From positions 1-64,000 of the forward strand of contig NZ_MTBG01000009.1 of NCBI RefSeq assembly GCF_002119405.1: 64,000 nt of DNA. Reading direction: 5' to 3'. Below the pieces are notes generated by a model, which was not told where the DNA came from, did no database searches, and worked only from the letters and a program-made list of their open reading frames with translations. Shown in pieces: positions 1 to 8,690 of this stretch; the stretch's first letter is position 1, and the number at the start of each line of letters is the position of its first letter. The translations under genes were made by a program, and so were the position numbers. The DNA is from Pseudoruegeria sp. SK021. GTDB taxonomy: Bacteria > Pseudomonadota > Alphaproteobacteria > Rhodobacterales > Rhodobacteraceae.

Positions 1-29
1 AAGTTATAGGACGTGTAACTACACGACTT

Positions 30-58
30 TCACCGAAATCAGTCTTACACAGACTCCA
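30..58. repeat. Possible IS end (IS256-like terminal sequence)
   Basis: The bottom strand reads GGAGTCTGTGTAAGACTGAT here, which resembles the terminal inverted repeats of IS256-type elements. No matching transposase lies in the window; it would be to the left. This is a guess from resemblance only, and the partner repeat and target duplication cannot be seen. Confidence 0.2.
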
Positions 59-69
59 ACCCATTGAAA

Positions 70-417
70 CTATATGCTGGGGCTCGAAGATCCTGCCCAA
101 AATCGAGCCGATTTTGTCGAACTTGGGATGATCCGAGCGAACACCCCCATGAACAACCATCGTTTCCATCGACTGTATAGCGCCTTCGGCGGGGAGTACT
201 CATGTGGAGCATCCAAGCACCGCAGTTCTATAAAATTTGTGAGTATTATGCTGCTCAGAACGTGCATATCATCGACGCATGAAACGGCGCGACCCTTGGA
301 GGAGTACCGACGAATGCACAAAGGATGTGTGTCGGTCAGCCTAAACAGTTCATAAAACGAGTCTCCTTGCGGAGCCTGAATCATCACAATCATCCAAATT
401 GGATGAGCCGTGAGCAC
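70..417 (-). pseudogene. IS5-family transposase remnant (N-terminal part)
   Basis: The minus strand encodes a decayed copy of the N-terminal part of an IS5-family (IS427-like) transposase. Recognisable stretches are FRLTD, VDDMHVLSSII, LDAPHEYSPPKALYSRWKRW and MGVFARI, in the order usual for that family (LFWLTD, VDDRRVLSGII, APREYGPPKTLYNRWKRW, MGVFARM). The match is lost after FARI, before any DDE residue, and the frame ends at 70. The element cannot be active. With the remnants near 8-9 kb it brackets the AT-rich glycan cluster. Confidence is good for the family and low for the exact borders. Confidence 0.72.
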
Positions 418-437
418 AAACTATCCGCCGATGGCAT

Positions 438-1190
438 TCAAGTCGTCAAACGCCTTCGTAGTTTACGCAAAAGTTGGCGCGCCGCAAAATATCCGGCTCC
501 ACGGCCACCCAGATAGTCTCGCCAACGATCGAGATGGTTAAAATAAAACATTTCAAGTCTTGGAAGATTATAGACACTCGAACCTACAGTGGTCCTATCG
601 AACCGGGTCCCAACAGAACTCGTATAGTACCTAGAAACCATATTATTCACTTCATCATTCGTCCTTCCATAAGGAAAAGCAAAATGCTTACAAGCCTTGC
701 CAATTTTGCACTCGATCTCTTGCTTTGAAGCTTTTAACTCTACCTTCAATGTATTGGGTTTAAGAAGAGTTAAATCTGCATGGCTTACGGAATGACTACC
801 AAATACTACTCCATTTCGACTTAGGTCCCTAACAACACCCCAAGGTAAAATTTTTTTTGAAGAACTATTAGATTGCTCCCAGATATCTGTCTGACCAACA
901 TAATCAGTGGCAAGAAAAACCGTAGCCCTAAACTTGTGCCTTTGCAAAATGGGAAATGCAGTATCTGCAAAATTTTGAAATCCATCGTCGAATGTCAAAA
1001 CGATTGCCCGATCAGAATGTGCGTTTGGATTTAATGAGTAAACTAAAAATTGATCCATAGAAATAACTTGGATACCGGATTCTGCCACCATTTCCATCTG
1101 ATTGGAGAAAACTTGCGGAGTTATAGATGTCGGCCCTACATCATTGGAAATGGAATGGTACATCAGAATATCGACAGCGGCACCGCCCAT
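438..1190 (-). CDS. Polysaccharide deacetylase (NodB homology, CE4)
   Basis: A 250-residue protein of the carbohydrate esterase 4 family, which removes N- or O-acetyl groups from glycans in a metal-dependent reaction. The NodB signature is visible: LTFDDGF near residue 67 (catalytic Asp and a metal-binding Asp), SHSVSHADL near 132 (the two metal-binding His) and FAFPYG near 170. The C-terminus is very basic (LLRKLRRRLTT). No clear signal peptide is present. I chose the ATG at 1190 because GAGG lies eight bases upstream; an in-frame TTG is at 1196. It follows the FAD oxidoreductase by two bases, so it is probably the last gene of the glycan operon. A likely role is trimming an acetyl group from the polymer or lipid-linked sugar. 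The substrate is unknown. Confidence 0.88.
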   Translation of the reverse strand: MGGAAVDILMYHSISNDVGPTSITPQVFSNQMEMVAESGIQVISMDQFLVYSLNPNAHSDRAIVLTFDDGFQNFADTAFPILQRHKFRATVFLATDYVGQTDIWEQSNSSSKKILPWGVVRDLSRNGVVFGSHSVSHADLTLLKPNTLKVELKASKQEIECKIGKACKHFAFPYGRTNDEVNNMVSRYYTSSVGTRFDRTTVGSSVYNLPRLEMFYFNHLDRWRDYLGGRGAGYFAARQLLRKLRRRLTT

Positions 1191-1192
1191 AA

Positions 1193-2638
1193 TCAATCCT
1201 CTACAACATGATTCTTAAATTCAGAACGAAAATTTTTCCATTTTTCACGATTGATTTTTCCATTTTTATCGATGCACTCAACAGCGGCATACGCCATCGC
1301 GAACGCATGATGAGTATTATCATGTGCAAACAATCCCTGCCTACCGAAATTAAGAAGCCCGTCGATACCCTGCAACCACGCGTCCATTACCTCAAAATGC
1401 TCAGAATATTTCAAATCGTACACCGGATACGCGTGCGTGAGACGACGACTGTGGCAACGCCGTATCGGAACCGCGACATGAAGACCGACTTCACCCAACC
1501 ATCCACACAATTTCTTGCCAAGAGCCTCATCATCCATCCCCCACCAAATATCTCCAGGATCACACGGTAATTCTGCACACAATATGGTTAGACCAGCGGG
1601 ATCGGAAGCCGAGTTATAATTTTTTGGCTCAGACATCCTACTGATCGGAATTGAGAGTTCAGGAAAGTAATGCGCATCATATTCGGTAAATCGATCTGTC
1701 TCGAGAACTAAATACAAAAGAATCATCCCTCTGTAATGAATGGCCTTCGCGGCGTCACTTACTTTCGATGGCGGCGGTGGATCCATGAGCGATATTAGAG
1801 TCGGGATCGGTATGGTAGATAAGATAGTATTTGTTCGAAAGCTCGTTTCAGCTTCATTTGAAATAAAACAAATTTCAGTGATACGGCCATTCTCATGACC
1901 AATTCTTGAAATTTTTGAGTTTAAGTTGAACTGCGCCCCCTGAGCAACTGCGCGGTCCGCCATGGTCTCAACAATTTGCCCAAAGCCTCGCTTCGGATAG
2001 TAAAATCTCCCGGTCGTCGGCGACCGAAGCCCTGGCAGAAAACGCAAGATTTTCCCGGCAATCCTACCTATAGAATTACCCGAAACCCGTCGCTCAGCCA
2101 GAGTTACAGCCAGCTCGTCTGGCTCTCGGCCCCACAGCTTTTTAACGTACGGAAAGTAAAAGTTATTCGAAATTGTTGGCCCCAGACCGTCGTGTAAAAT
2201 TGAAGAAAACGTCTGAGAACCTGGCGACCTCGAACGGAATGGCTTAAGAATACTGTCCACAAATAAAGAAGCAAAAAAACTCACTGGAAGGTGAGACATT
2301 GCGTTTCCCATCCTTAATGGAAAGCGAATCCAACGGCCACTTAGTCGAATTCGACCGTGGCGAGGTTGCAGCAAAAGATCCGGACCGAGCATTCTCTTTA
2401 CATCGGTGAGTACGACGGGATCAGCCACTGGATGAAAACGATGAGATCCGAAGTCACACCATATACCATCGATCATGAAAGACGAAGAGTTCCCCCCAAC
2501 CATTGGTGCAGATTCAAATACCTGAATTTGACCCAGTTTCCGCTTGCTCATTGCATATGCCGATGCGATCCCTGCAGGTCCTGCCCCAAGAACCACAACA
2601 GTTGTCGCCCATGAACTATCCGCCGGTTCGTATTTCAT
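1193..2638 (-). CDS. FAD/NAD(P)-dependent oxidoreductase, amine-oxidase-like
   Basis: A 481-residue flavoprotein. The N-terminal dinucleotide fold is plain: VVVLGAGPAGIASAYAMSKR at about residues 13-32, followed by an acidic residue in VFESAPMVGGNSSSF. It ends with a region typical of protoporphyrinogen-oxidase and UDP-galactopyranose-mutase relatives (LLNFGRQGLFAHDNTHHAFA near 440). Proteins of this kind often sit in O-antigen and exopolysaccharide clusters, where their reaction is usually unproven. GGAGG lies just before the ATG at 2638. It sits between the UPF0104 membrane protein (26 bases upstream) and the deacetylase. It is unlikely to be a haem enzyme, because HemJ is encoded at 44.5 kb and the context here is sugar metabolism. 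Confidence 0.82.
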   Translation of the reverse strand: MKYEPADSSWATTVVVLGAGPAGIASAYAMSKRKLGQIQVFESAPMVGGNSSSFMIDGIWCDFGSHRFHPVADPVVLTDVKRMLGPDLLLQPRHGRIRLSGRWIRFPLRMGNAMSHLPVSFFASLFVDSILKPFRSRSPGSQTFSSILHDGLGPTISNNFYFPYVKKLWGREPDELAVTLAERRVSGNSIGRIAGKILRFLPGLRSPTTGRFYYPKRGFGQIVETMADRAVAQGAQFNLNSKISRIGHENGRITEICFISNEAETSFRTNTILSTIPIPTLISLMDPPPPSKVSDAAKAIHYRGMILLYLVLETDRFTEYDAHYFPELSIPISRMSEPKNYNSASDPAGLTILCAELPCDPGDIWWGMDDEALGKKLCGWLGEVGLHVAVPIRRCHSRRLTHAYPVYDLKYSEHFEVMDAWLQGIDGLLNFGRQGLFAHDNTHHAFAMAYAAVECIDKNGKINREKWKNFRSEFKNHVVED

Positions 2639-2663
2639 AAATCCTCCATCTCCCAGGTAATTT

Positions 2664-3626
2664 TCATTCCTTTCTTCTCCACCTTACTCCTGCGTTTCCC
2701 GCAATAAGAATAAATCCGCTCAATCCACCAGTTATAAAAAGGACAGCTTGCCAAGACAATCCAGCAGCAACAACTTGAGTCGCGTCGGCTCCAAATGGAA
2801 TCAACAGCGCAGCGAGAATCGCTTCTCGAACACCAAGACCGCCTAAGGAAATAGGTAAAACACTAACAATCTTGGCAACTGGCCATGCGAAGCACCAAGT
2901 AGAGAATGAAACATTGAGCCCTATAGCTAACGACAACCGATACGCTAAAGACAAAAATAGAAGCTGAATTGCAATGGACGCGAGAAATGTTGATGCAAGC
3001 AGAAAAGGCATTCTGGCAAATTCGGACAAAGCCTCCACCACCTTAAAGATAATCGGCGGGATAGATAATTTAATGACCAGCCTGCGGCGAATAATTAAGG
3101 CAAGCGGCGGGAACACAAATAGAGCGCCAACAAATATAAAAAAAACAACTGCAATGGAAATAAGATATGTATCAGCGTCATAGGGTATTTCTTCTATTTT
3201 AAAAAATCCTATCAATCCCAAACATGCCAACGCAAGCAAATCCATCAACCGATCTACGACAGAACCAGAAAAAACTCTCGCCCCATCCCGATACCCCGAA
3301 TAACCAACGCCTGCACGGACCGCATCGCCACCAGCTACGCCTGGAAGACATAGGTTAGCAGCCATGCCTGCCATATGAGCGTGCACAGCCGTAATAAAAG
3401 GAATCTTACGTCCTAGTAAGTTCCACCACTTTGCAGCGGCCGCGAAATGCCCAATTGTAAAAATCAAAATAATCCAGAGAAAGAGCGGCGTCGGAATTCT
3501 CTCCAGTTTGCTCCATACAGTTTCTATTGGCAAAACCAAAAACAATATAATTAAGGCCAACGCCGATCCGGCTGTGCGGAATAGCCACCGCACTCTTAAC
3601 GTTTTAAAGTTTGCCCGAAACCCCAC
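2664..3626 (-). CDS. UPF0104 / lysylphosphatidylglycerol-synthase-like membrane protein
   Basis: A 320-residue integral membrane protein with roughly eight hydrophobic segments, of the YbhN/AglD type (membrane half of lysylphosphatidylglycerol synthases). Family landmarks are HMAGMAANLCLPGVAGGDAVR near 84-104 and LPISLGGLGVREAILAALLI near 252-271. Stand-alone members commonly accompany glycosyltransferases of the polyprenyl-phosphate-sugar type and are thought to move or present lipid-linked substrates, which is an inference here. The start is a GTG one base after the stop of the upstream glycosyltransferase, so the two are probably translationally coupled. There is no catalytic LPG-synthase cytosolic domain. 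Confidence 0.85.
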   Translation of the reverse strand: MGFRANFKTLRVRWLFRTAGSALALIILFLVLPIETVWSKLERIPTPLFLWIILIFTIGHFAAAAKWWNLLGRKIPFITAVHAHMAGMAANLCLPGVAGGDAVRAGVGYSGYRDGARVFSGSVVDRLMDLLALACLGLIGFFKIEEIPYDADTYLISIAVVFFIFVGALFVFPPLALIIRRRLVIKLSIPPIIFKVVEALSEFARMPFLLASTFLASIAIQLLFLSLAYRLSLAIGLNVSFSTWCFAWPVAKIVSVLPISLGGLGVREAILAALLIPFGADATQVVAAGLSWQAVLFITGGLSGFILIAGNAGVRWRRKE

Positions 3627-3627
3627 G

Positions 3628-4527
3628 TTATGGCCTCAAATGAAGTCGTGAGATCATATCTGCGATCAACCCCAGAGACCAGATCGTTATCGCGGCGAGG
3701 AACGCAAAGATCGCAGATTCACTCAAATTCCATTTAGTTAAATCGTAGCACAGTTTGACAAAACCTACGGTGAACAAGGCAAGCCCAAGCGGGATAAACA
3801 CACGGAGAGGGTTGAACAAAACAATAACCCTCAAAACAAGAATGATAAAATTTAAAAAATCTATAGGTCTAATTTTAGAGTCACCAATACGCTTTCGATA
3901 CGTTATCGGAAAGTACGCCATCCTTTTTCCACTGCAGGACATACACAAAGTAATTGTTGTCGTGAATGAAAAATTTTGAGGCAAAAGTGGCAGAAATGGC
4001 ATTAGCTCCAATTTTCTGAAAATTCGCAACCCTGAATTTAAATCGTTAAGCTTTCGTTCGGCCAAAAATGATGCCAAACTATTAAGCACAACTTTGGCAG
4101 GCTTCCTGATCAGCGGAACATTTCGCATGGTAGCTCCCCGATCTCCAACTACCATGTCTTGGTAACGACACAACTCGAGCATTTCTGGCAAATACTGCGC
4201 TGAATATGTACCGTCAGCATCCAAAATTGCTATGAACGGGTATTTTGCAGTTCGGATGCCCCGCTTTAATGAAGCACCATAGCCAGAGTTCATTTCATTC
4301 CAAGTAACCTTTGCGCGGGTCAAGAGCGCTTCGGACCGCGTTTGATCTTTCGATCCATCATCAACCACAATCACTTCATACTCTATTCCGGTCGGCTCCA
4401 GAGCAGAAAAAACCTCCTCAATTGTTCGCCGCACAGCTAATTCTTCGTTGTATGCCGGAATAATCACACTCATAGACATCATATCGTTCCCGAGCTCAGT
4501 GCTTTTTTCCAGATTGAACCCATCCAT
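3628..4527 (-). CDS. Family 2 glycosyltransferase, polyprenyl-phosphate-sugar synthase type
   Basis: A 299-residue GT2 enzyme. The catalytic domain starts with SVIIPAYNEE near residue 20 and carries VIVVDDGSKDQT (first Asp pair, nucleotide binding) and ILDADGTY (DxD, metal binding) near 103. Two hydrophobic segments follow (about 230-255 and 265-290). This layout matches DPM1/GtrB-like enzymes that load one sugar onto a polyprenyl phosphate at the inner membrane. The GTG-initiated UPF0104 gene follows by one base, a common pairing. The ATG at 4527 has AAAGGG upstream. The donor sugar cannot be told; UDP-xylose is possible because a UDP-xylose synthase lies upstream. Confidence 0.88.
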   Translation of the reverse strand: MDGFNLEKSTELGNDMMSMSVIIPAYNEELAVRRTIEEVFSALEPTGIEYEVIVVDDGSKDQTRSEALLTRAKVTWNEMNSGYGASLKRGIRTAKYPFIAILDADGTYSAQYLPEMLELCRYQDMVVGDRGATMRNVPLIRKPAKVVLNSLASFLAERKLNDLNSGLRIFRKLELMPFLPLLPQNFSFTTTITLCMSCSGKRMAYFPITYRKRIGDSKIRPIDFLNFIILVLRVIVLFNPLRVFIPLGLALFTVGFVKLCYDLTKWNLSESAIFAFLAAITIWSLGLIADMISRLHLRP

Positions 4528-4610
4528 TTGATTACCCTTTTATTTCAGTTTTTGTTTAAACCGTTCAGCTTTGTTTCTATCGAAGTGGATGAACAATAAT
4601 CTGCATGCAG

Positions 4611-5630
4611 TCAGGGAACGTGACGCCTGGCCTTAACTCTAAATATGTGGCGTTCCACCCAACACCAAGCAAATGCGAAAGACGAATACGTATAATAAAA
4701 CTGATGAAAGGACAGCGCAAACAATGCAAACCAGAATCCGCCGGATCGAAAAAAAAACTTTACGAACTCTACATTACACCAAACAGTGATAACTCCGAAA
4801 ACTATAAAAAATGGCAATAATGTGATATTAAATGTCGCAATAATTGCACTTGACAAAAACAGAACCGAAATTACAGCCTTTAATCGCTCATCCCAGGCTA
4901 CATTAAGATCATTTTCTATTGTACCATAGGACATCATCAATCGCGACCACGGCAAAGCACGTCTGAAAATGTCCGTAAATATGCCATTCTTTAACGTCCA
5001 GACCTTCAAGTGCTTGCCTTGTAGGTCTGGCATCGACAGAATACGACCTCCCGCCCGCTTTATCCGATATCCCAACTCGATATCTTCGATCGACGGAACA
5101 CGATAGGTTTCGACATCAAACCCACCCAACTTCCGAAAAACATCAGCCCGGATAGCCCCGCAGCCCGCCCAGAACGTACTCGATTCTCGGTTTGCACGCT
5201 GATGGTAGAAATGGTGGGATAGATTCTTGTAACGAGAGAACCATGGCTTTCCTGAGGGTTTAGAATCGTACGAGCCAAACACCGCATCGACGTCCTGAGA
5301 GTTAAACGCTGCCCAAACTTGGTTTGCACTTTCTTTAGCGACGAGGACGTCCGAGTCGACAAACCATAATATATCTCCTCTAGCGATAGTCGCTGCATGA
5401 TTTCGCGCAGCTCCAGGACCACAATTCCGTTTTGTCCGGACGACTGTAGCGCCCGTTTGGCGCGCAAGGAGAAAAGTATCATCCTCAGAGTGGTCGTCCA
5501 CTACAATGACTTCTATCAACTCACCCGACTCTCGCATTTGCAACAATGGTGTCAATACGTCTGAAATTAATAAAGCTGCGTTGTACGCGGGCATGATAAC
5601 GCTTATCTGCCTACCTTGAGCTGAAATCAT
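4611..5630 (-). CDS. Family 2 glycosyltransferase with C-terminal membrane segments
   Basis: A 339-residue GT2 glycosyltransferase. SVIMPAYNAAL lies near the N-terminus, then VIVVDDHSEDDT, RNCGPGAARNHA and WFVDSDV (DxD), followed by GCGAIRADVFRKLGGFD and SIEDIELGYRIKRAGG, the acceptor-side ED motif of this fold. Two or three hydrophobic stretches lie after residue 245. I place the start at the ATG at 5630 because GGAG lies five bases before it. A longer frame starts at 5669 and would overlap the UDP-xylose synthase gene by 17 bases. It lies 83 bases upstream of the next glycosyltransferase. The presumed role is adding a sugar to a lipid-linked acceptor at the inner membrane, with an unknown donor. 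Confidence 0.87.
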   Translation of the reverse strand: MISAQGRQISVIMPAYNAALLISDVLTPLLQMRESGELIEVIVVDDHSEDDTFLLARQTGATVVRTKRNCGPGAARNHAATIARGDILWFVDSDVLVAKESANQVWAAFNSQDVDAVFGSYDSKPSGKPWFSRYKNLSHHFYHQRANRESSTFWAGCGAIRADVFRKLGGFDVETYRVPSIEDIELGYRIKRAGGRILSMPDLQGKHLKVWTLKNGIFTDIFRRALPWSRLMMSYGTIENDLNVAWDERLKAVISVLFLSSAIIATFNITLLPFFIVFGVITVWCNVEFVKFFFRSGGFWFALFALSFHQFYYTYSSFAFAWCWVERHIFRVKARRHVP

Positions 5631-5652
5631 ATTTACTCCGCATTCCCCCATG

Positions 5653-6675
5653 TCATTCCCCGCGGTCATAACAATAATTTTCTCTTGTTATAAAACCGGA
5701 CCCTTTTTGAGCTTGCAGCTTTTGTTGTTGAAAATGTTCAATTGTCAAAGCCAGGCCTTTCCGCAGACTTATCCGAGGCGTCCAATTAATAGCACTAAGT
5801 GCGAGCGTAATATCCGGCATGCGCCTAAAAGGGTCATCACTAGGCAGCTCCTGAAATACCAGCTTTGACTTAGACGATGTCATTAATAGAATAATTTCTG
5901 CTAGCTCTCGGATTGATAATTCATTCGGGTTACCAATATTGACCGGACCGGTAAAATTATCTGGAGAATCCATTAGTCGGATTAATCCATCGACTAGATC
6001 AGAAACATAACAAAACGAACGAGACTGTTCTCCTCGCCCATAAATGCTGATTGGTTCGTTTGCCAACGCTTGTACAATAAAATTGGACACTACGCGGCCA
6101 TCTTTTGGATGCATGCGGGGCCCATAAGTATTAAAGATTCGTGCAATCTTGATTCTGGTTTTGTGTTGTCGAAAATAGTCAAAGAACAGCGTTTCTGCAC
6201 AGCGTTTTCCCTCATCATAGCAGGAGCGATATCCTATTGGATTTACATTACCCCAGTAACTTTCGCGTTGAGGGTGTTGGGCAGGGTCACCATAAACCTC
6301 TGATGTCGATGCCTGAAGTATTTTGGCATGAACTCGTTTGGCCAGACCGAGCATGTTGATTGCACCATGTACCGAGGTCTTGGTCGTCTGAACCGGGTCA
6401 TGCTGGTAGTGTATCGGTGACGCGGGGCAGGCGAGATTGTAAATCTCATCCACTTCAGCGTAAAAGGGAAATGTGACGTCGTGACGGATTAATTCAAAAT
6501 CCGGACAGCCCAGAAGGTGTGCAACGTTTTGACGACGCCCTGTGAAAAAGTTATCGATGCACAAAACCTCATTTCCTTGTGCCAGCAACCGCTCACAAAG
6601 ATGCGATCCTAGGAAACCCGCCCCACCAGTTACCAATATTCGCTTCTTGAGGCGCAGATCAGAAATAGTGTTCAT
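5653..6675 (-). CDS. UDP-glucuronate decarboxylase (UDP-xylose synthase)
   Basis: A 340-residue short-chain dehydrogenase/reductase of the UXS type, which converts UDP-glucuronate to UDP-xylose through a 4-keto intermediate with bound NAD. Visible marks are the NAD-binding [10 protein letters not shown] near residue 17, [10 protein letters not shown] near 124 (catalytic Ser region), and [10 protein letters not shown] near 150 (Tyr-x3-Lys), where the SCYDEGKR context separates UXS from other epimerases. Also present are [16 protein letters not shown] and [16 protein letters not shown]. It is the first gene of the minus-strand glycan block, so it supplies the nucleotide sugar for the downstream transferases. 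The closing 30 residues are poorly conserved. Confidence 0.93.
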   Translation of the reverse strand: MNTISDLRLKKRILVTGGAGFLGSHLCERLLAQGNEVLCIDNFFTGRRQNVAHLLGCPDFELIRHDVTFPFYAEVDEIYNLACPASPIHYQHDPVQTTKTSVHGAINMLGLAKRVHAKILQASTSEVYGDPAQHPQRESYWGNVNPIGYRSCYDEGKRCAETLFFDYFRQHKTRIKIARIFNTYGPRMHPKDGRVVSNFIVQALANEPISIYGRGEQSRSFCYVSDLVDGLIRLMDSPDNFTGPVNIGNPNELSIRELAEIILLMTSSKSKLVFQELPSDDPFRRMPDITLALSAINWTPRISLRKGLALTIEHFQQQKLQAQKGSGFITRENYCYDRGE

Positions 6676-6814
6676 CCTGAAACCTCATATCTGACGTAAG
6701 GTGCGTGGATTCGGACAGGTCCGTTTTTAAAGATCAAACTGATATTTTGAGATATATCCATATTCAAGCAATATTCCACCAACGGTTTCATTTGGCACTT
6801 CGCAGTTCAGAAAT

Positions 6815-7525
6815 TCATTTAATTGCCAAAAATCCTTCGAAGCAAAGATACTTTTGAACAGTGACTACATCCTGGAATCCTGCACGCCGCATTAGATCCA
6901 AATTCCCCTGCGTGGAAAATGGCTCTAATATTCCCTTTAAACTACGCGCTTTTTCCACAACCTCTTCGCTTGAGAAGCCATTCTGAATTTTGAAATCATT
7001 ATACAGTTGGGATATAATGTCTTGAAACCGTGCATCCGGGCCACGAACTTTTTCAAACATTATTAACGCCCCACCCCAGTTCAGCGTCTCGTAGATTTTG
7101 GTGAATAAATCCTGTCGAAACCGTGGTGGAACGAATTGCATCGTGTAATAACTAACGATCATGTCCGCTCGCTCCATATCCATAAAACGAGCGTCTTCTT
7201 TCATAATCTTAATGGTCGGAACATCCTTGCAGTGATCCGTAGCGGCCTTGATCATAGAAGGCTCGATGTCCAAGCCGACCCAGCGGGCACCTCGCTTCAT
7301 GGCATTGTGGACTGCCAACTTGCGAATCAACTCGCCAGTCGAGGTACCAATCTCGTAAACAAGACTGTCATTTTTGACAAAAAAATCGGATAATTGGCAG
7401 GTGAGTTTGTGTCCATCTTCGTAAAGAGGCACAGATAGCTTGATATGATCAACGAACGTGTCCGGAACATTGTCCCCGAATGTCCAACCGGCATTTCCAG
7501 CTGAAATATCTTGACCGACGCCCAT
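6815..7525 (-). CDS. Class I SAM methyltransferase, CmoA-like
   Basis: A 236-residue Rossmann methyltransferase. VYEIGTSTGELIR near residue 57 is the SAM-binding loop (motif I), and VGLDIEPSMI follows. The rest follows the CmoA (carboxy-SAM synthase) plan closely: ADMIVSYYTMQFVPP, LNWGGALIMFEK, LYNDFKIQNGFSSEEV and MRRAGFQDVVTV. CmoA makes carboxy-SAM from SAM and prephenate for tRNA cmo5U34 synthesis with CmoB. No cmoB is in the window, and the place beside a sugar cluster suggests a different substrate. The ATG at 7525 is chosen because GGGAGG lies six bases upstream. The gene is separated from the UDP-xylose synthase by about 140 bases and may have its own promoter. Confidence 0.78.
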   Translation of the reverse strand: MGVGQDISAGNAGWTFGDNVPDTFVDHIKLSVPLYEDGHKLTCQLSDFFVKNDSLVYEIGTSTGELIRKLAVHNAMKRGARWVGLDIEPSMIKAATDHCKDVPTIKIMKEDARFMDMERADMIVSYYTMQFVPPRFRQDLFTKIYETLNWGGALIMFEKVRGPDARFQDIISQLYNDFKIQNGFSSEEVVEKARSLKGILEPFSTQGNLDLMRRAGFQDVVTVQKYLCFEGFLAIK

Positions 7526-7999
7526 CTTTGCCTCCCCCCTCTGATTATTCCAATACAATCATCCTATCGAACAAAACCTTTATCTTTCGTAAAGTAGGGC
7601 TTTCCCTATCTCTTGCCAAACAGCAACTTCTCTAATTACTTATCCTATTTTATCGCATCACGCAATTATTTTGACTTTTTATAGTTTATTCTAATGATTC
7701 CATCGTATTCAAAATGAATCGGTCCTAATTAATCCACCATGGGGGACCGATTTGCCATAACGGGGCAATCGTTGCTTAAATGGAAACACTGCCACCGCTG
7801 CCTCACGCTACACTGCCTGAAAACGACGTTGACCCCGGTGTAGGAAATCGTTGCGGTGGCCCTTCCCGCGATGCTGCTCGAGCACGCGGTGACCTGCTGC
7901 CTGCCGGTGCGCAAACTCCTGATCTCGGGTCCCTCGATCTTTAGGCTGGACCTCGGCCTGCCCCGACACGGCGTCGGAAACCGGCGCGATAAACGGCCG
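7526..7999. other. Gene-poor AT-rich stretch and start of IS debris
   Basis: From 7526 to about 7735 the DNA is AT-rich with no open frame of note, and it should hold the promoter of the leftward methyltransferase gene. From about 7735 the base composition rises abruptly. A weak echo of an IS481-type N-terminus (AIVA, then METLPPLP, in a broken frame near 7765-7800) suggests that transposon debris starts here. I see no intact gene. Confidence 0.4.
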
Positions 8000-8616
8000 A
8001 GGCGGCCGGACCAAGACACAGCGCTTTCAGGGCCTAGGACTCCGAATTCCTCTACGTTGACGGGGATTATCTGACGCGGTTGACCGATGAAACCCGCGGC
8101 CGATCCCTGTTTGTGACCGTCAATCGAGCCACACGGTGGGTCTTCATCCTTATTCTTAGCGCCAAGACTGCAGCTAACGACGGCGTTTCTTGCGGGATAT
8201 GGAGTGTGCTTTCCCGGTCCTTGATACGCACCTCTTTGCCCAATAAGGGGAAAGGGTCACGGATCGGATCTTAGGCCTGCAGAAGCGCGACACGACCGGT
8301 GAAGACGCGTTCGATACAGTCTGCGGTGCCCTCGATATCGGGCACCGCCCGATCCCGCCGAAGTCACCTCGAACCTACGGGATGGTTGAAAGAATCGACG
8401 GTCGCATTGAGCAAGCGCAGCAAAGCCATCACTTCCGATCTGGCGAAGAATTGGAGACAACGCTGCTCCGCTATCTTTGACAGTACAACTAGCGGATTCC
8501 CGATTAACCGGGGACAGAATAACGCCAGTGCAAGCGATGAAAGACGGCTACAAAGTCAACAGGAACGGTTCAGGAAACAGCCTTACAACCTTCCGGAACG
8601 TGACCTCCCAAGCTAA
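8000..8616 (+). pseudogene. IS481-family transposase pseudogene
   Basis: A heavily decayed integrase-core transposase read across all three forward frames. Frame 1 from 8041 gives FLYVDGDYLTRLTDETRG, then SLFVTVNRATRWVF and AKTAAN. Frame 3 from 8262 gives DRILGLQKRDTTGEDAFD, then DIGHRPIPPKSPRTYGMVER and QQSHHFRSGEELETTLLRYL, up to a stop near 8479. Later pieces read PVQAMKDGYK and FRKQPYNLPERDLPS, ending at 8616. These match, in order, the IS481 pattern (YLHID, DETRRRYLFVAIDRATRWVF, PPKSPQTNGMVERFNGRIE, RSGEELETTLLRY, KQPYNLPG). At least three frameshifts and several stops make it inactive. The N-terminal helix-turn-helix part is missing or unrecognisable. Confidence 0.88.
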
Positions 8617-8690
8617 GGGCGCGTTGTTTTTCAAATCCGTCAGGTGTTGATGCGGTTATCGCTTAGGATGAACCATTTAGCGGATCCTAT

